Origin: CAIWHR01 sp963717695
Lineage (GTDB): Bacteria > Pseudomonadota > Gammaproteobacteria > Burkholderiales > Casimicrobiaceae
DNA length: 64,000 bases
Direction of reading: 5' to 3'
NCBI GenBank assembly: GCA_963717695.1
Contig: CAVQWR010000004.1
Span: 294,362 to 358,361 of the forward strand
The notes below the pieces were generated by a model. That model was not told the DNA's origin. It ran no database searches and saw only the letters and a program-made list of their open reading frames with translations. This document shows positions 10,248 through 19,984 of this stretch, in pieces (position 1 is the stretch's first letter; each line of letters begins with the position of its first letter). The translations under genes were made by a program, and so were the position numbers.

Positions 10248-12056
10248 TCATTTCGTCCGCGGCGACGCCTCGACGTCGAGGTAGCGCCAGAGCACGAAGC
10301 GCACGGGGTGCGGCTGGTAGTTCCGGACCCAGGGCTGCTGCAGGTGGTCCTCGATCCGGTGCTCCATCAGCCGCCACGGCGCGTACGCGAGCACGAGCTC
10401 GGTCATGCGATCGAACAGCGCCGTGCGCTCGGGCGAGTCGGGCAGCCTGCGCGCGGCTTCATACAGCCGGTTGAACTCGGGCAGATCGAAGCGCGCGTGA
10501 TTCTCCTGGCCGACGTTCGGCCCGTACAGGAGCTGCATGAAGTTCTCCGCATCCGGATAGTCGGCGTTCCAGCCGTCGGTGCGCATCGGAATCTTTCCCT
10601 GCCGCGCCATCTTGCGCAGCTCCTGCTGCCGGTCGTTGCGAAAGACGATTCGAATCCCGATCGCATCCATGTTCTTCTTCCACTGCTCGTCCTCCTGTCG
10701 CGCGAGCGACGTCGGCAGCGACCAACGCTCGAGCACGAGCGGCTTGCCTTCGGGCATCTCGCGGTAGCCGTCGCCGTCGCGGTCCCTGTAACCGAACCGG
10801 TCGAGCAGCGCGCGGGCGGCCGCGGGATCGTAGCGCTGCGCTGACGTCTTCTGCTTCGCGTCGTAGCCCACGACACCGGGCGGAATCGGACCCTGGGCGG
10901 GCACGCCGCGGCCCTTGAGGATCACGCGAATGTATTCGGCGACGTCGTAGCCCATGCCGATTGCGCGGCGCAGCGCGATCTTCTCCTGCGTGTAGCCGCC
11001 GACGACGGGGTCCTCCATGTTGAAGTACGTCCAGCGCGTGTTGGGCCGCAGCAGCACCTCGTGCCGCACGCCCCTCGCGGCGAGCTCGGGGCGCAGCTTG
11101 CCGTCGGTGAGTGCGCTGCCGACGAAATCCGCCGGCAGCCGGTCGAGGAGATCGAGCTCGCCGTTGGCGAACGCGAGCCACACCGACTGGCCTTCCTCGA
11201 TGATCGTGATGTCGATGCGGGGCACCTGCGGCAGCTTCTTCCCCTTGAGCGCGGCGGCGATGGGCGCGAATTCCGGAGGCACCGGGCCGGCCGGAACATA
11301 TGTGGTCGCGCGATAGCCGGGATTCGCGACGAGCTCGATCTTCGCGCTGCGGCGGTAGCCGGCCAGCATGTACGGTCCGGTGCCGACGGGATGCGCGCCG
11401 ATGTCCTGCCCGTACGCCTCGACGACCTCGCGCGCGACGGCGGCCGTGTTCGGCACGGCGAACGCGTAGAGGAACCGAAGATCGGGCTCCTTCAGCCTGA
11501 TGCGCAGCGTGTAGCGGTCGACGACCTCGATGCCCGGCAGCGGCGCGTCATAGTCGAACCTGCCGGTCTGCTGCGCCCGTGCGCGCGCTTCGTCGGCGCC
11601 AATCACCTTGCCCTCGAGCAGCCAAAGCCACGGGCTCCTGACCGCGGGATCGAGCAGGCGCTTCAAGGCGTAGGCCTGATCGATGGCGGTGAGCTCGCGC
11701 GGCTTGCCCCTGAACGCGGGATCGGGCGTGAAGAAGATTCCCGGCTTCAGGCGGAACGTGAACGTGGCACCGCCGTCCTCGACGGTCGGCATCGCGACCA
11801 GCGTGCGCGGCACGAGCTCCACCGGGCGCACGAGGTAGTCGTAGTCCAGCATCGACTCGAAGACGTGGTCGATGAGGCCGTCGGTCGCCGCGTCGGCGGA
11901 AAACGCGGGATCGAAGCTCATCTCCGCGCTGGTGAACGCGACGTGGAGCACTTTCGCCGGCTCGGCGGCGAGCGTGCCGCCGGCGCATGCGGCCAGGGCG
12001 AAAGCTCCGGCGGCGAGCGCGCGGCGGGTGCGGGCAATGGCTTTCGGCAGGCGCAT
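10248..12056 (-). CDS. peptide/oligopeptide ABC transporter substrate-binding protein
   Basis: A 602-residue extracellular solute-binding protein of family 5 (DppA/OppA type). Residues 1-30 are a signal peptide. It contains a possible lipobox LAAC (Cys24), though cleavage after LAA at 31 is also possible. The mature part starts with the family pattern LHVAFTSAEMSFDPAF. Typical internal segments are RTLVAMPTVEDGG and a region around TYFNMEDP...ALRRAIGMGYD. No permease or ATPase genes are adjacent, so it must share transport components coded elsewhere. It is divergent from the M14 carboxypeptidase gene with only 65 bp between starts, so the two may be co-regulated for peptide use. Confidence 0.85.
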   Translation of the reverse strand: MRLPKAIARTRRALAAGAFALAACAGGTLAAEPAKVLHVAFTSAEMSFDPAFSADAATDGLIDHVFESMLDYDYLVRPVELVPRTLVAMPTVEDGGATFTFRLKPGIFFTPDPAFRGKPRELTAIDQAYALKRLLDPAVRSPWLWLLEGKVIGADEARARAQQTGRFDYDAPLPGIEVVDRYTLRIRLKEPDLRFLYAFAVPNTAAVAREVVEAYGQDIGAHPVGTGPYMLAGYRRSAKIELVANPGYRATTYVPAGPVPPEFAPIAAALKGKKLPQVPRIDITIIEEGQSVWLAFANGELDLLDRLPADFVGSALTDGKLRPELAARGVRHEVLLRPNTRWTYFNMEDPVVGGYTQEKIALRRAIGMGYDVAEYIRVILKGRGVPAQGPIPPGVVGYDAKQKTSAQRYDPAAARALLDRFGYRDRDGDGYREMPEGKPLVLERWSLPTSLARQEDEQWKKNMDAIGIRIVFRNDRQQELRKMARQGKIPMRTDGWNADYPDAENFMQLLYGPNVGQENHARFDLPEFNRLYEAARRLPDSPERTALFDRMTELVLAYAPWRLMEHRIEDHLQQPWVRNYQPHPVRFVLWRYLDVEASPRTK

Positions 12057-12121
12057 CGTTCGTCCGGCTCGCGGTGTCCGGCATAATAGCGGCCCCGCAA
12101 TCCGAACGACGAGGACGCCGC

Positions 12122-13834
12122 ATGTTTCGCCAAAAATATCTCGACTACGCCGAGCTCACCGCGCAGCTCGCTGCTTGGTCGAAAAAGTTTCCGGACATCG
12201 CACGCGTCACCTCGATCGGCAAGACCGCCGGGGGCCGCGACATCCCCCTGCTCGCGATCGGCCGGAATCCCGACGAGGCGCGTCCGGCGGTCTGGATCGA
12301 CGGCAACATGCACGCGTCCGAAGTGTGCGGCTCGAGCGTCGCGCTCGCGATGGCCGAGGACATCCTCGCCATTCATCAGGGTGCCACCGACGTCGGCGGC
12401 AAGCCGTTCCCCGCGCACATGGCGGAAGCGATCCGCGACACGCTGTTCTACGTCGTCCCGCGGATCTCTCCCGACGGCGCGGAAGAGGTGTTGAAGGTCG
12501 GGCGCTACGTCCGCTCGAGCCCGGTCAACGACCGCTGCGACAAGAGCCACGCGTACTGGGAGTCGGCCGACATCGACGGCGACGGTACCGCGGGCTACAT
12601 GCGCCGCCAGGATCCCGACGGCGAGCTCGTCGAGATGCGCGATGAAAACGGCAAGCCGCTCGTCCCGTCCGTGATGGGACCGCGGATGCCGGAGGACACG
12701 GGCCCGTACTTCAGGCTCTACCCGGAGGGGCGGATCGCCAATTTCGACGGCCGCAACATTCCGCCGCCGTTCTTCCTGTCCGACAATCTCTACGATTTCA
12801 ACCGGAACTTCCCGTACGCCTGGGCGCCGGAGCCGCAGCAGGCCGGCGCCGGCCACTATCCGGGCAGCGCGCCCGAGACGCGCGCGATTCTCGACTTCGC
12901 GACCGCGCACCCGAACATCTTCGCGTGGCTCAACCTGCACACGTTCGGCGGCGTGCTGATCCGGCCGCTCGGTGACAAGCCGGACAGCAAGATGGACCCG
13001 ACGGACCTCGCAATCTACGACCAGGTCGAGGCGTGGCTCACCGAGCACACCGGGTACGCGACGGTGAGCGGCTTCCACGAGTTCCTCTACGAGCCGGAGA
13101 AGCCGCTGCACGGCGACCTCACCGATTACGCGTATCACCAGCGCGGTGCGCTCGCCTACGTGATCGAGCTGTGGGACCTCTTCCACCAGCTCGGCATCGA
13201 GCGCAAGAAGCCGTTCGTCGACCACTACGTCAAGTTCACGCGCAAGGACATCGTCGCGCTTGCCAAGTTCGACCGCGAGCAGAATGCCGGACGCGTGTTC
13301 AAGCCCTGGACGAAGGTCACGCATCCGCAGCTCGGCGAAGTCGAGGTGAACGGCTTCGATCCGCGGGTCGGCATCTGGAACCCGCCCTACGAGAAGCTCG
13401 ACGAAACCTGCCGCGCGCAGAGCGCCGCGTTCCTGCGCGTCGCCGCGCTGATGCCGCGCGTGACGGTCGAAGTGGTGAAGCAGGAGAAGAGCGGCGGGAC
13501 GACGCGCATCGAGATCCGCGTCGCCAATCACGGGTACCTCAGCACGTTCGGCCTTCCGTCCGCACGCAAGCTGCCGCACGCCGAGGTGCTTCGCGTGAGC
13601 GCGAGCGGCGACGGCGTCACGCTGCTGGCGCCCGCGGAATCGATCATCGACATCGGGCATCTCGACGGCTGGGGCGGCGGTCTGTACGGCGGGCCCAGCA
13701 TCTTCATGCCGTGGACGCGCGGCAACGGGCACGAGCGCTTCGTGACACTCGTCGCCGAAGGCAAGGGCACGCTGCAGGTGAAGGTCGGCAGCTGCCGCGT
13801 CGGATATCGGACCGTCGACGTCGCCGTCGGATGA
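12122..13834 (+). CDS. M14-family zinc carboxypeptidase
   Basis: A 570-residue metallocarboxypeptidase-like protein. Zinc ligands His64 and Glu67 are in NMHASE, the third ligand is in LNLHTFGG (about residue 278), and the substrate-binding Asn-Arg is in FNRNFP. The catalytic Glu lies in YVIELWD. After the catalytic domain (to about 400) comes a C-terminal part of roughly 150 residues with beta-sandwich character. No signal peptide is visible from this start. Start: ATG 12122; the longer upstream frame is Arg-rich and overlaps the divergent promoter. It likely trims peptides and precedes the hydroxyproline epimerase gene by 43 bp. Confidence 0.87.
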   Translation: MFRQKYLDYAELTAQLAAWSKKFPDIARVTSIGKTAGGRDIPLLAIGRNPDEARPAVWIDGNMHASEVCGSSVALAMAEDILAIHQGATDVGGKPFPAHMAEAIRDTLFYVVPRISPDGAEEVLKVGRYVRSSPVNDRCDKSHAYWESADIDGDGTAGYMRRQDPDGELVEMRDENGKPLVPSVMGPRMPEDTGPYFRLYPEGRIANFDGRNIPPPFFLSDNLYDFNRNFPYAWAPEPQQAGAGHYPGSAPETRAILDFATAHPNIFAWLNLHTFGGVLIRPLGDKPDSKMDPTDLAIYDQVEAWLTEHTGYATVSGFHEFLYEPEKPLHGDLTDYAYHQRGALAYVIELWDLFHQLGIERKKPFVDHYVKFTRKDIVALAKFDREQNAGRVFKPWTKVTHPQLGEVEVNGFDPRVGIWNPPYEKLDETCRAQSAAFLRVAALMPRVTVEVVKQEKSGGTTRIEIRVANHGYLSTFGLPSARKLPHAEVLRVSASGDGVTLLAPAESIIDIGHLDGWGGGLYGGPSIFMPWTRGNGHERFVTLVAEGKGTLQVKVGSCRVGYRTVDVAVG

Positions 13835-13877
13835 ATTTGAGACCCGCGCAGGCACCGCCCCGCGCGGATCGACCGCG

Positions 13878-14852
13878 ATGACATCCGCTTCGCCGGTGCC
13901 GACCCGCATCATCGACTCGCACACGGCGGGCGAGCCCACGCGCGTCGTCGTCAGCGGTGGCCCGGATCTCGGCGCCGGCGACATGGCGTCGCGGCGGGAT
14001 CGCTTTCGCGCGGACCACGACGCGTGGCGGCGCGCACTCGTCAACGAGCCGCGCGGCTCGGATGTGATCGTGGGAGCGCTCATGTGCGCGCCGCTCGATC
14101 CGGCGAGCGCCTGCGGCGTGATCTTCTTCAACAACGTCGGCTTCATCGGGATGTGCGGCCACGGAACGATCGGCCTCGTCGCGACGCTGGCGCATCTCGG
14201 CCGCATCGGGCCGGGCGATCACCGCATCGAGACCCCCGTCGGCGACGTGACGGCGACGCTGCACGACGACGGCACCGTCACGGTGGCCAACGTGCCGTCG
14301 TATCGCTACGCGACGAATGTCGCCGTCGACCTTCCCGGCCATGGCGTCGTGCACGGCGACGTGGCGTGGGGCGGCAACTGGTTTTTCCTGTGCGGCGACC
14401 ACGGACTGCGTCTCGAAGCGGCACGCGTCGGCGAGCTGACGGGATTCGCGACGCGCGTTCGCGCGGCGCTCTCCGCGCAGCGCGTGACGGGAGCCGCCGA
14501 TGCGGAGATCGATCACGTCGAGCTCGTCGGTCCGCCTGCCGATCCTGCGAACGACGCGCGCAATTTCGTGCTCTGCCCCGGCGGCGCCTACGACCGCTCG
14601 CCCTGCGGCACTGGCACCAGCGCGAAGCTCGCCTGCCTCGCGGACGACGGCAAGCTCGCGCCCGGCGACGCCTGGCGGCAGGAAGGCGTCATCGGCAGCG
14701 TCTTCACCGGCCGCTATTCGCGGGTGCCGCGAACGCGTGCGGATCTCCCCGCAAACGCCGTGCTGCCGCAGATCCACGGCCGCGCCTTCGTCACGCTCGA
14801 CGCGACGCTCGTCTTCGATCCCGCCGACGCGTTCACGTGGGGGCTGGCGTGA
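13878..14852 (+). CDS. 4-hydroxyproline 2-epimerase (proline racemase family)
   Basis: Converts trans-4-hydroxy-L-proline to cis-4-hydroxy-D-proline. The 324-residue protein has both catalytic cysteines of the family: Cys93 in MCGHGTIG and Cys243 in SPCGTGTSA. Having Cys at both sites separates racemases/epimerases from the 3-hydroxyproline dehydratases, in which one Cys is Thr or Ser. The N-terminus RIIDSHTAGEPTRVV is the standard start. A flavin oxidase gene follows after only 7 bp, which matches known hydroxyproline operons (epimerase, then D-hydroxyproline oxidase). True proline racemase activity cannot be excluded from sequence alone. Confidence 0.85.
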   Translation: MTSASPVPTRIIDSHTAGEPTRVVVSGGPDLGAGDMASRRDRFRADHDAWRRALVNEPRGSDVIVGALMCAPLDPASACGVIFFNNVGFIGMCGHGTIGLVATLAHLGRIGPGDHRIETPVGDVTATLHDDGTVTVANVPSYRYATNVAVDLPGHGVVHGDVAWGGNWFFLCGDHGLRLEAARVGELTGFATRVRAALSAQRVTGAADAEIDHVELVGPPADPANDARNFVLCPGGAYDRSPCGTGTSAKLACLADDGKLAPGDAWRQEGVIGSVFTGRYSRVPRTRADLPANAVLPQIHGRAFVTLDATLVFDPADAFTWGLA

Positions 14853-14859
14853 CGCGTTC

Positions 14860-16147
14860 GTGAGCGCGCCGCCGCTGACGACGCTCGGCGCCGACGAGCG
14901 CTCGGCCGACGTCGTCGTGATCGGCGCCGGCATCGTCGGCGTCGCGATCGCATTGCGGTTGCAGCGGGAAGGGCGCGATGTGCTCCTGATCGATCGCAAA
15001 GGCGTGGCTGCGGAGGCGAGCGGCGGCAATGCCGGCGCGCTCGCGTTCTCGGACATCCTGCCGCTCGCCTCGCCCGGCATCCTCAAGAAGGCCCCGCGCT
15101 GGCTGTTCGATCCGCTGGGACCGCTTGCGATCCCGCCGGCGTACCTGCCGCGCATCGCGCCGTGGCTCTACCGGTTCTGGCGCGCGAGCCAGCCCGATCA
15201 GGTCCGCGCGAGCACCGCGGCACAGGCCGCACTGATGGAATTGTCCGCCGCGGAAACGCCGCTGCTCCTCGACGCCGCCGGGGCGCTCGAAATGATGAAA
15301 AGCGACGGCGTGCTGCACGTCTACGAATCCGAGGCGGAGCTCGCGGCGGCGCAGCCGGGATGGCAGGCGCGCCGCGAGCACGGCATCGCGTTTTCGCATC
15401 TGCACGGCCCCGCCGAAATTGCGGAGCTGCAGCCCGGTCTTTCACCGGCGCTCGTCGCGGCGACGTTCGTGCCGGGATGGAAAACGGTCAGCGATCCGCT
15501 CGCGGTGGCGCAGGCCCTCGCGCGTCAATTCGAGCGGCAGGGCGGGCGCATTCGCCGCGCCGATGCCATCGCGGTCGTGCCGGGCGCCAATGATGTCGCA
15601 ATTCCTTTACGTGACGGTGCGGCACTCACCGCGTAAACACGTCGTCATCGCCGCCGGTGCATGGTCGCACCATCTCGCACGCACATTGGGCGAGCGCATT
15701 CCGCTGGAGACCGAGCGCGGCTACAACACCACGCTGCCCGTGAGCGCGTTCGACCTGAAGCGCCAGATCACCTTCGGCGGCCACGGCTTCGTCGTCACGC
15801 CGCTCAGCTGCGGCGTGCGTGTCGGCGGTGCGGTCGAGCTGGGCGGCCTTGACGCGCCTCCGAATTACGCGCGCTCGAAAACGTTGCTCGCGAAAGCGAA
15901 GCGCTTCATGCCCGGGCTCGCCACCGAGGGCGGCGTCGAATGGATGGGCTTTCGGCCGTCGCTGCCCGACACGCTGCCGGCGATCGGCCGCGCGGCCGCG
16001 GACGACCGCATCGTCCATGCGTTCGGCCACGGGCATCTCGGGCTGACGCAGGCCGCTGCGACGGCACGCCTCGTCGCCGACCTGATGGCGGGGCGCCCCG
16101 CCGCGCTCGACCTCGGGCCCTTCCTGCCGCAGCGCTTTGCGCGATGA
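14860..16147 (+). CDS. FAD-dependent D-amino-acid / D-hydroxyproline oxidase (one frameshift)
   Basis: A DadA-like flavoprotein of about 429 residues. The FAD-binding GAGIVG is at 22-27, followed by EASGGNAGALA. The C-terminus ends with FGHGHLGLTQA, the FAD-contacting end of the DAO fold. Start: GTG 14860, 7 bp after the epimerase stop. The frame stops at TAA 15634; deletion of one base near 15631 (a G) joins AALT to RKHVVIAAGAWSHH. Coupled to the epimerase, the likely substrate is cis-4-hydroxy-D-proline, giving 1-pyrroline-4-hydroxy-2-carboxylate. The family also oxidises other D-amino acids. Confidence 0.82.
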
Positions 16148-16202
16148 GCCGACGTTCGCTCGGTCAACGCATCGTCCGTCCCATGAACCCGGAGGAACAC
16201 CG

Positions 16203-17510
16203 ATGACGACTCATCGCACGCGCGCCAACGTCCGCCATCACGGCATGGAACTGGTCGACCACGAATTCACGGTGCCGCTCGATCACGCGAAGCCCAGGGG
16301 CGAGACGCTTTCGATTTTCGCGAGGGCCGTGAAGACGCGACGGCAAGGGCGACGTCGCCAAGCCGTGGCTCGTCTATCTGCAGGGCGGGCCGGGCTTTCC
16401 CGGGCCGCGGCCGATGGCGAACACCGGCTGGCTGAAGCGCGCGCTGGATGATTATCACGTGCTGCTGCTCGACTCGCGCGGCAATGGGCGCAGCAGCGTC
16501 GTGCTGCCGCAGACGCTGGCGCGGCGCGGCGACGCGCGTGCGCAGGCCGACTACCTGATGCATTTTCGCGCCGACAGCATCGTCCGGCGACGCCGAATTG
16601 ATCCGGCGCGAAGCTCGTCGGTGAGCGCGAGCCGTGGAGCGTGCTGGGCCAGAGCTACGGCGGCTTCTGCGCCGTGCATTACCTGTCGGCGCATCCGCAG
16701 GGCCTGCGTGAAGTCTTCGTCACCGGCGGGCTGCCGCCGCTCGCCGGCAGCGCCGACGACTATTACCGGCACACCTACCCCGAAGTGCAGCGCAAGACGC
16801 GCAAGTTCTTCGAGCGCTATCCCGCCGATCGCGGAGCTCTGCAGCACGGATCATGGAGCACCTGCACAAGGCACGAAGTGACGCTGCCGACCGGAGGCCG
16901 TCTCACCGTGCGGCGATTCCAGCAGGTCGGGTTCATGCTGGGATTCGACGACGGCAACGAGAACCTCCATTACCTGCTGGAGTCGGCGTTCTGCGACGGC
17001 GCCGACGGCGCGGAGTTGAGCCTGCCGTTCCTGCGCGCGCTCGAGCATTCGCAGCCGTTCGAGACCAACCCGATCTTCGCGGTGCTGCACGAAATGTGCT
17101 ACACGCAGGGCGCCGCGTCACGCTGGTCGGCCGAACGCGTGCGTGCCGAATTTCCCGACATGGCCTGGGCGCCGGGCCGGCCGCCGTCGTTCACCGGCGA
17201 GATGATCTATCCGTGGATGTTCGACGAATATCCCGGATTGCGGCCGCTGCGCGAGGTGGCAGAGCTGCTCGCGCAGGAGGAGCGCTGGCCGATGCTCTAC
17301 GACACCGCGACGCTCGCGCGCAACACGGTGCCTGCGGTCGCGGCGATCTACGCGGAGGACATGTACGTGCCGCGGGCGCTGTCGGAGCAGACGGCGGCAT
17401 CCATCGGCGGCATGAAGACCTGGCTCACCAACGAGTACGAGCACAACGGCCTGCGCGCCAGCGACGCGGTGTTCGAGCGGCTGCTCGCGATGCGGCGAGA
17501 CGAATTCTAG
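16203..17510 (+). CDS. proline iminopeptidase-like alpha/beta hydrolase (about six frameshifts)
   Basis: Cleaves N-terminal proline from peptides. The start ATG 16203 has GGAGG eight bases upstream. QGGPGFPG forms the oxyanion region, and the nucleophile is in LGQSYGGF. The C-terminal half continues in one frame to 17510. The first half is split by apparent +1 insertions near 16338, 16586, 16608, 16833, 16848 and 16870. The last three add up to a silent frame return, and removing one G at each turns a garbled stretch into DRELCSTIMEHLHKHEV. The protein would be about 433 residues, the family length. Position after the epimerase and oxidase fits use of proline-rich peptides. A real pseudogene is possible but less likely given the same lesion in essential genes. 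Confidence 0.75.
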
Positions 17511-17906
17511 CGAGCGGTCGTTGTGATGGCGAATCGGGCTGGTCCGCCACCCAAAGCGGACTGTCGAGTCGCTCCAAAGAGGACGTTCGACGTCGGCGAA
17601 TCGAACGTTGTGCTCGCCTTCCAGATCACAGACCGCCGGTACCCGGGCGTTGATTTGTCGTCCGGCGGCTGCCGCTTGCCCCGCGGCCGAAATCCGACGA
17701 ACTGCGACACTACGACGGCCGTGTAAAGCACGCCGAACAGCCTTTAAACTCGTCGCGGGCGCGCGTACCGGTGGTTGGCCCGCGCATCTGGGTCGTGGAT
17801 CGGCGATAATTTTCCCATAGGCCCGGCAACGGGAACACCGCCGCGAAGCAATCGGGACGAACAGGGAGTGCAGGGTGCAACCAATTGACGATCGCGTCGT
17901 CGACCG
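17511..17906. other. non-coding stretch at the left end of a lower-GC segment
   Basis: This is 396 bp with no gene I can support. Base composition drops here and stays lower to about 19980. A 67-codon ORF at 17523-17726 has no family character and no ribosome-binding site. Possible promoter elements for the next gene lie around 17805-17820 (GATAATTTTCCCATAG), but no clear -35 partner is visible. Confidence 0.3.
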
Positions 17907-19058
17907 ATGAAGGGAGCGTTGGTACTGTTGGTCGCGACCGCAACAAAGTGGCTCGCTGCGGCACGGATGCCGAGCGCGCTAAGTCGGGCGGGTTTCGAAG
18001 TCGCGCTGCTCGCACCACGCGGTTCGCTGGCAGAAAGGAGCCGCTACGTTGCCAAGATCGGGCATCTCGCCGCCAACGCGACGCCGCGCGACTGGGTGTT
18101 TGCGTTCGCGGCCATGGTCAAGGCCACGTCTCCGCGTCTGGTTGTTCCGTGCGACGACACCACGGTCCGGCTACTGCAAATGCTCGCGTTGTCGCCGCCG
18201 CCTGGCATGCAGCCAGGGATTCACGCCGAACTCTCCGCGTTGGTGCGTGAGTCGTTGGGTAACCCTGAGTATTTTCGTACAAGTGTCGACAAAGCGCGGC
18301 TGCCGGCGGCCGCCGAAGCGCTGGGCGTGCGAGTCCCGCAGTACGCTATCGCTGCCGACGTCAATGAAGCGCAAGACTTTGCGGCAATTCGTGGTTACCC
18401 GGTCGTGCTGAAGCGAAGTCACGGCGCGGCCGGAGAATGGGTGGCAATCGCTTCCGATCCCGTCGAACTCGCGCGTACGTACGCGCGCTTTGCCGCAGTA
18501 GAAACGCCGGATCTCGAAAGTGAGACAGACGCACGCATGCTGGTTCAGGCGCATGTTTTGGGAAAGGTATTCTCGCAAGCGATGACGGCTTGGGAGGGGA
18601 CGGTTCTAGCCGGGTTTGTGCGTGAGAAGTTGGTCACGCATCCGGCACTTGGACCGGCAACCGTAGTTCGCTGCCTGTGGATGCCCGAAATTCGGCAGTT
18701 CTCGGAGCGGCTGGCGATCGGCCTCGGCATGAGTGGATTCTTTGGCCTCGAATACATCGTCGACTCCCGCACTGGCGAGGCATACCTTCTCGAGATTAAT
18801 CGGCGAGCCACGCCCGCCACGCCTCTGGGAAGCATGATCGCCGTCGATCTCTGTGCTGCGCTGTATTCCGCGGTCAACGGGCAGGCGCAGTCGGGCCGGC
18901 GCGACCTCGACCCAGGTGAAGAACATTTGATCGCCCACTTTCCACAGGAGTGGCTTCGCGATCCTCAAAGCCGATATCTGCAGGACTTCCGCGTTGACGC
19001 CCCTTGGGACGACCCTGAAGTGATGGAGGCGATGCTGTCGCTAAGGATTGACGGCTGA
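17907..19058 (+). CDS. ATP-grasp domain protein
   Basis: A 383-residue protein with an N-terminal pre-ATP-grasp fold (to about 115). The ATP-grasp domain has PVVLKRSHGAAGEW for nucleotide binding (about 165-178) and EYIVDSR...YLLEINRRATPATP for the metal-binding end (about 278-305). Such enzymes couple ATP to formation of an amide, peptide or ester bond through an acyl-phosphate; the substrates here are unknown. Codon usage is less GC-rich than in flanking genes, and no biosynthetic partner is adjacent, which suggests recent acquisition. The frame is intact. The 280 bp after it contain nothing recognisable. Confidence 0.8.
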   Translation: MKGALVLLVATATKWLAAARMPSALSRAGFEVALLAPRGSLAERSRYVAKIGHLAANATPRDWVFAFAAMVKATSPRLVVPCDDTTVRLLQMLALSPPPGMQPGIHAELSALVRESLGNPEYFRTSVDKARLPAAAEALGVRVPQYAIAADVNEAQDFAAIRGYPVVLKRSHGAAGEWVAIASDPVELARTYARFAAVETPDLESETDARMLVQAHVLGKVFSQAMTAWEGTVLAGFVREKLVTHPALGPATVVRCLWMPEIRQFSERLAIGLGMSGFFGLEYIVDSRTGEAYLLEINRRATPATPLGSMIAVDLCAALYSAVNGQAQSGRRDLDPGEEHLIAHFPQEWLRDPQSRYLQDFRVDAPWDDPEVMEAMLSLRIDG

Positions 19059-19338
19059 AGCGCCTACGATTCGGAACTGGCGAAGCGATGCCGACGGCCG
19101 CCACTCGTGCGGGCGGAGATTCGGATTGAGCGATGGGCCGATGTCTGCAACGGGGATGAACGGCGACCGGCAGGTAATGGCCGATCTGAGACCTTTGAAG
19201 AGATCGCAACAAGGCATTTGCGCTCCCCGTGCCTGGCGCTGCGCTTTCAGTTTCTGCAGACCCGCGCGGTCCATTAGTCTCAACGTGACTGCGGCAGCAT
19301 AATGGGATTGCGCGCTGCGCGCACAAAGGTCTCTTCGG

Positions 19339-19842
19339 ATGCAACTGTCGCGCTCACTCAAAAGCATTGTGGCCACGAACGACGGACGCGCCAGGTTTGT
19401 GCTGCGCGCGTCGCTACTCGCGATTGTGCCCTCGCTGCTCGTGTTCGGCGTCCTCGTCGCGCTTGGCGTCGATACATTGCGCGCTCCAATCGGCACGCTC
19501 GATCCCGTATTTGTTGCCTATAGCGTGCTAGCGGCGCCCGTAATCGAGACGGCGATCATGCTCGCGCTGGCGGCGGTGCTGATGCGTTTCTTTCCAAATC
19601 ATCTGGTAGCCCAGATCGCGCTGGTCACGTTCGTCACCGCGCTCGCCCACAAAATCGGAGGCGACTGGCGTCACGTCGCGGATACGACATGGCCGATTCT
19701 CGTTTATGCGGCAAGTCTTGCTTTGTGGTTACGACGATCGGCACGCGACGCCTTCGTCGTCACTGCGGTCGTGCACGCGCTATACAACATGGCCTTCTTC
19801 GCCGTCGGCATCCTGGGACCGTTGGCATTGGGCGACAGCTGA
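19339..19842 (+). CDS. CPBP/CAAX-protease-like membrane protein
   Basis: A 167-residue integral membrane protein with about five hydrophobic segments. APVIETAIM (about 63-71) is a reduced form of the EE motif of CPBP (Abi) intramembrane proteases: one of the two glutamates is replaced by Thr. VVHALYNMAF near the C-terminus matches the distal H...N motif. With the second Glu missing it may not be proteolytic. It shares the lower GC content of the ATP-grasp gene. Function unknown; family assignment is tentative. Confidence 0.6.
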   Translation: MQLSRSLKSIVATNDGRARFVLRASLLAIVPSLLVFGVLVALGVDTLRAPIGTLDPVFVAYSVLAAPVIETAIMLALAAVLMRFFPNHLVAQIALVTFVTALAHKIGGDWRHVADTTWPILVYAASLALWLRRSARDAFVVTAVVHALYNMAFFAVGILGPLALGDS

Positions 19843-19984
19843 GAGCAAGTGAGCTGGGACCAGTCCTTCGAATCAACGATTCCACCAGACTGTTGCAGTC
19901 GATCGGTTGAATCCGCAGCCGAGATCGGCCGTTCCGGAGATGCCAACGTTCAACCGCGCATTGAACTCTCCGGGCTAGCAGGAT

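Noticed and set aside
17523..17726. 67-codon ORF after the iminopeptidase gene
   Set aside because: No initiation signal, no similarity that I recognise, and codon use unlike either neighbour.
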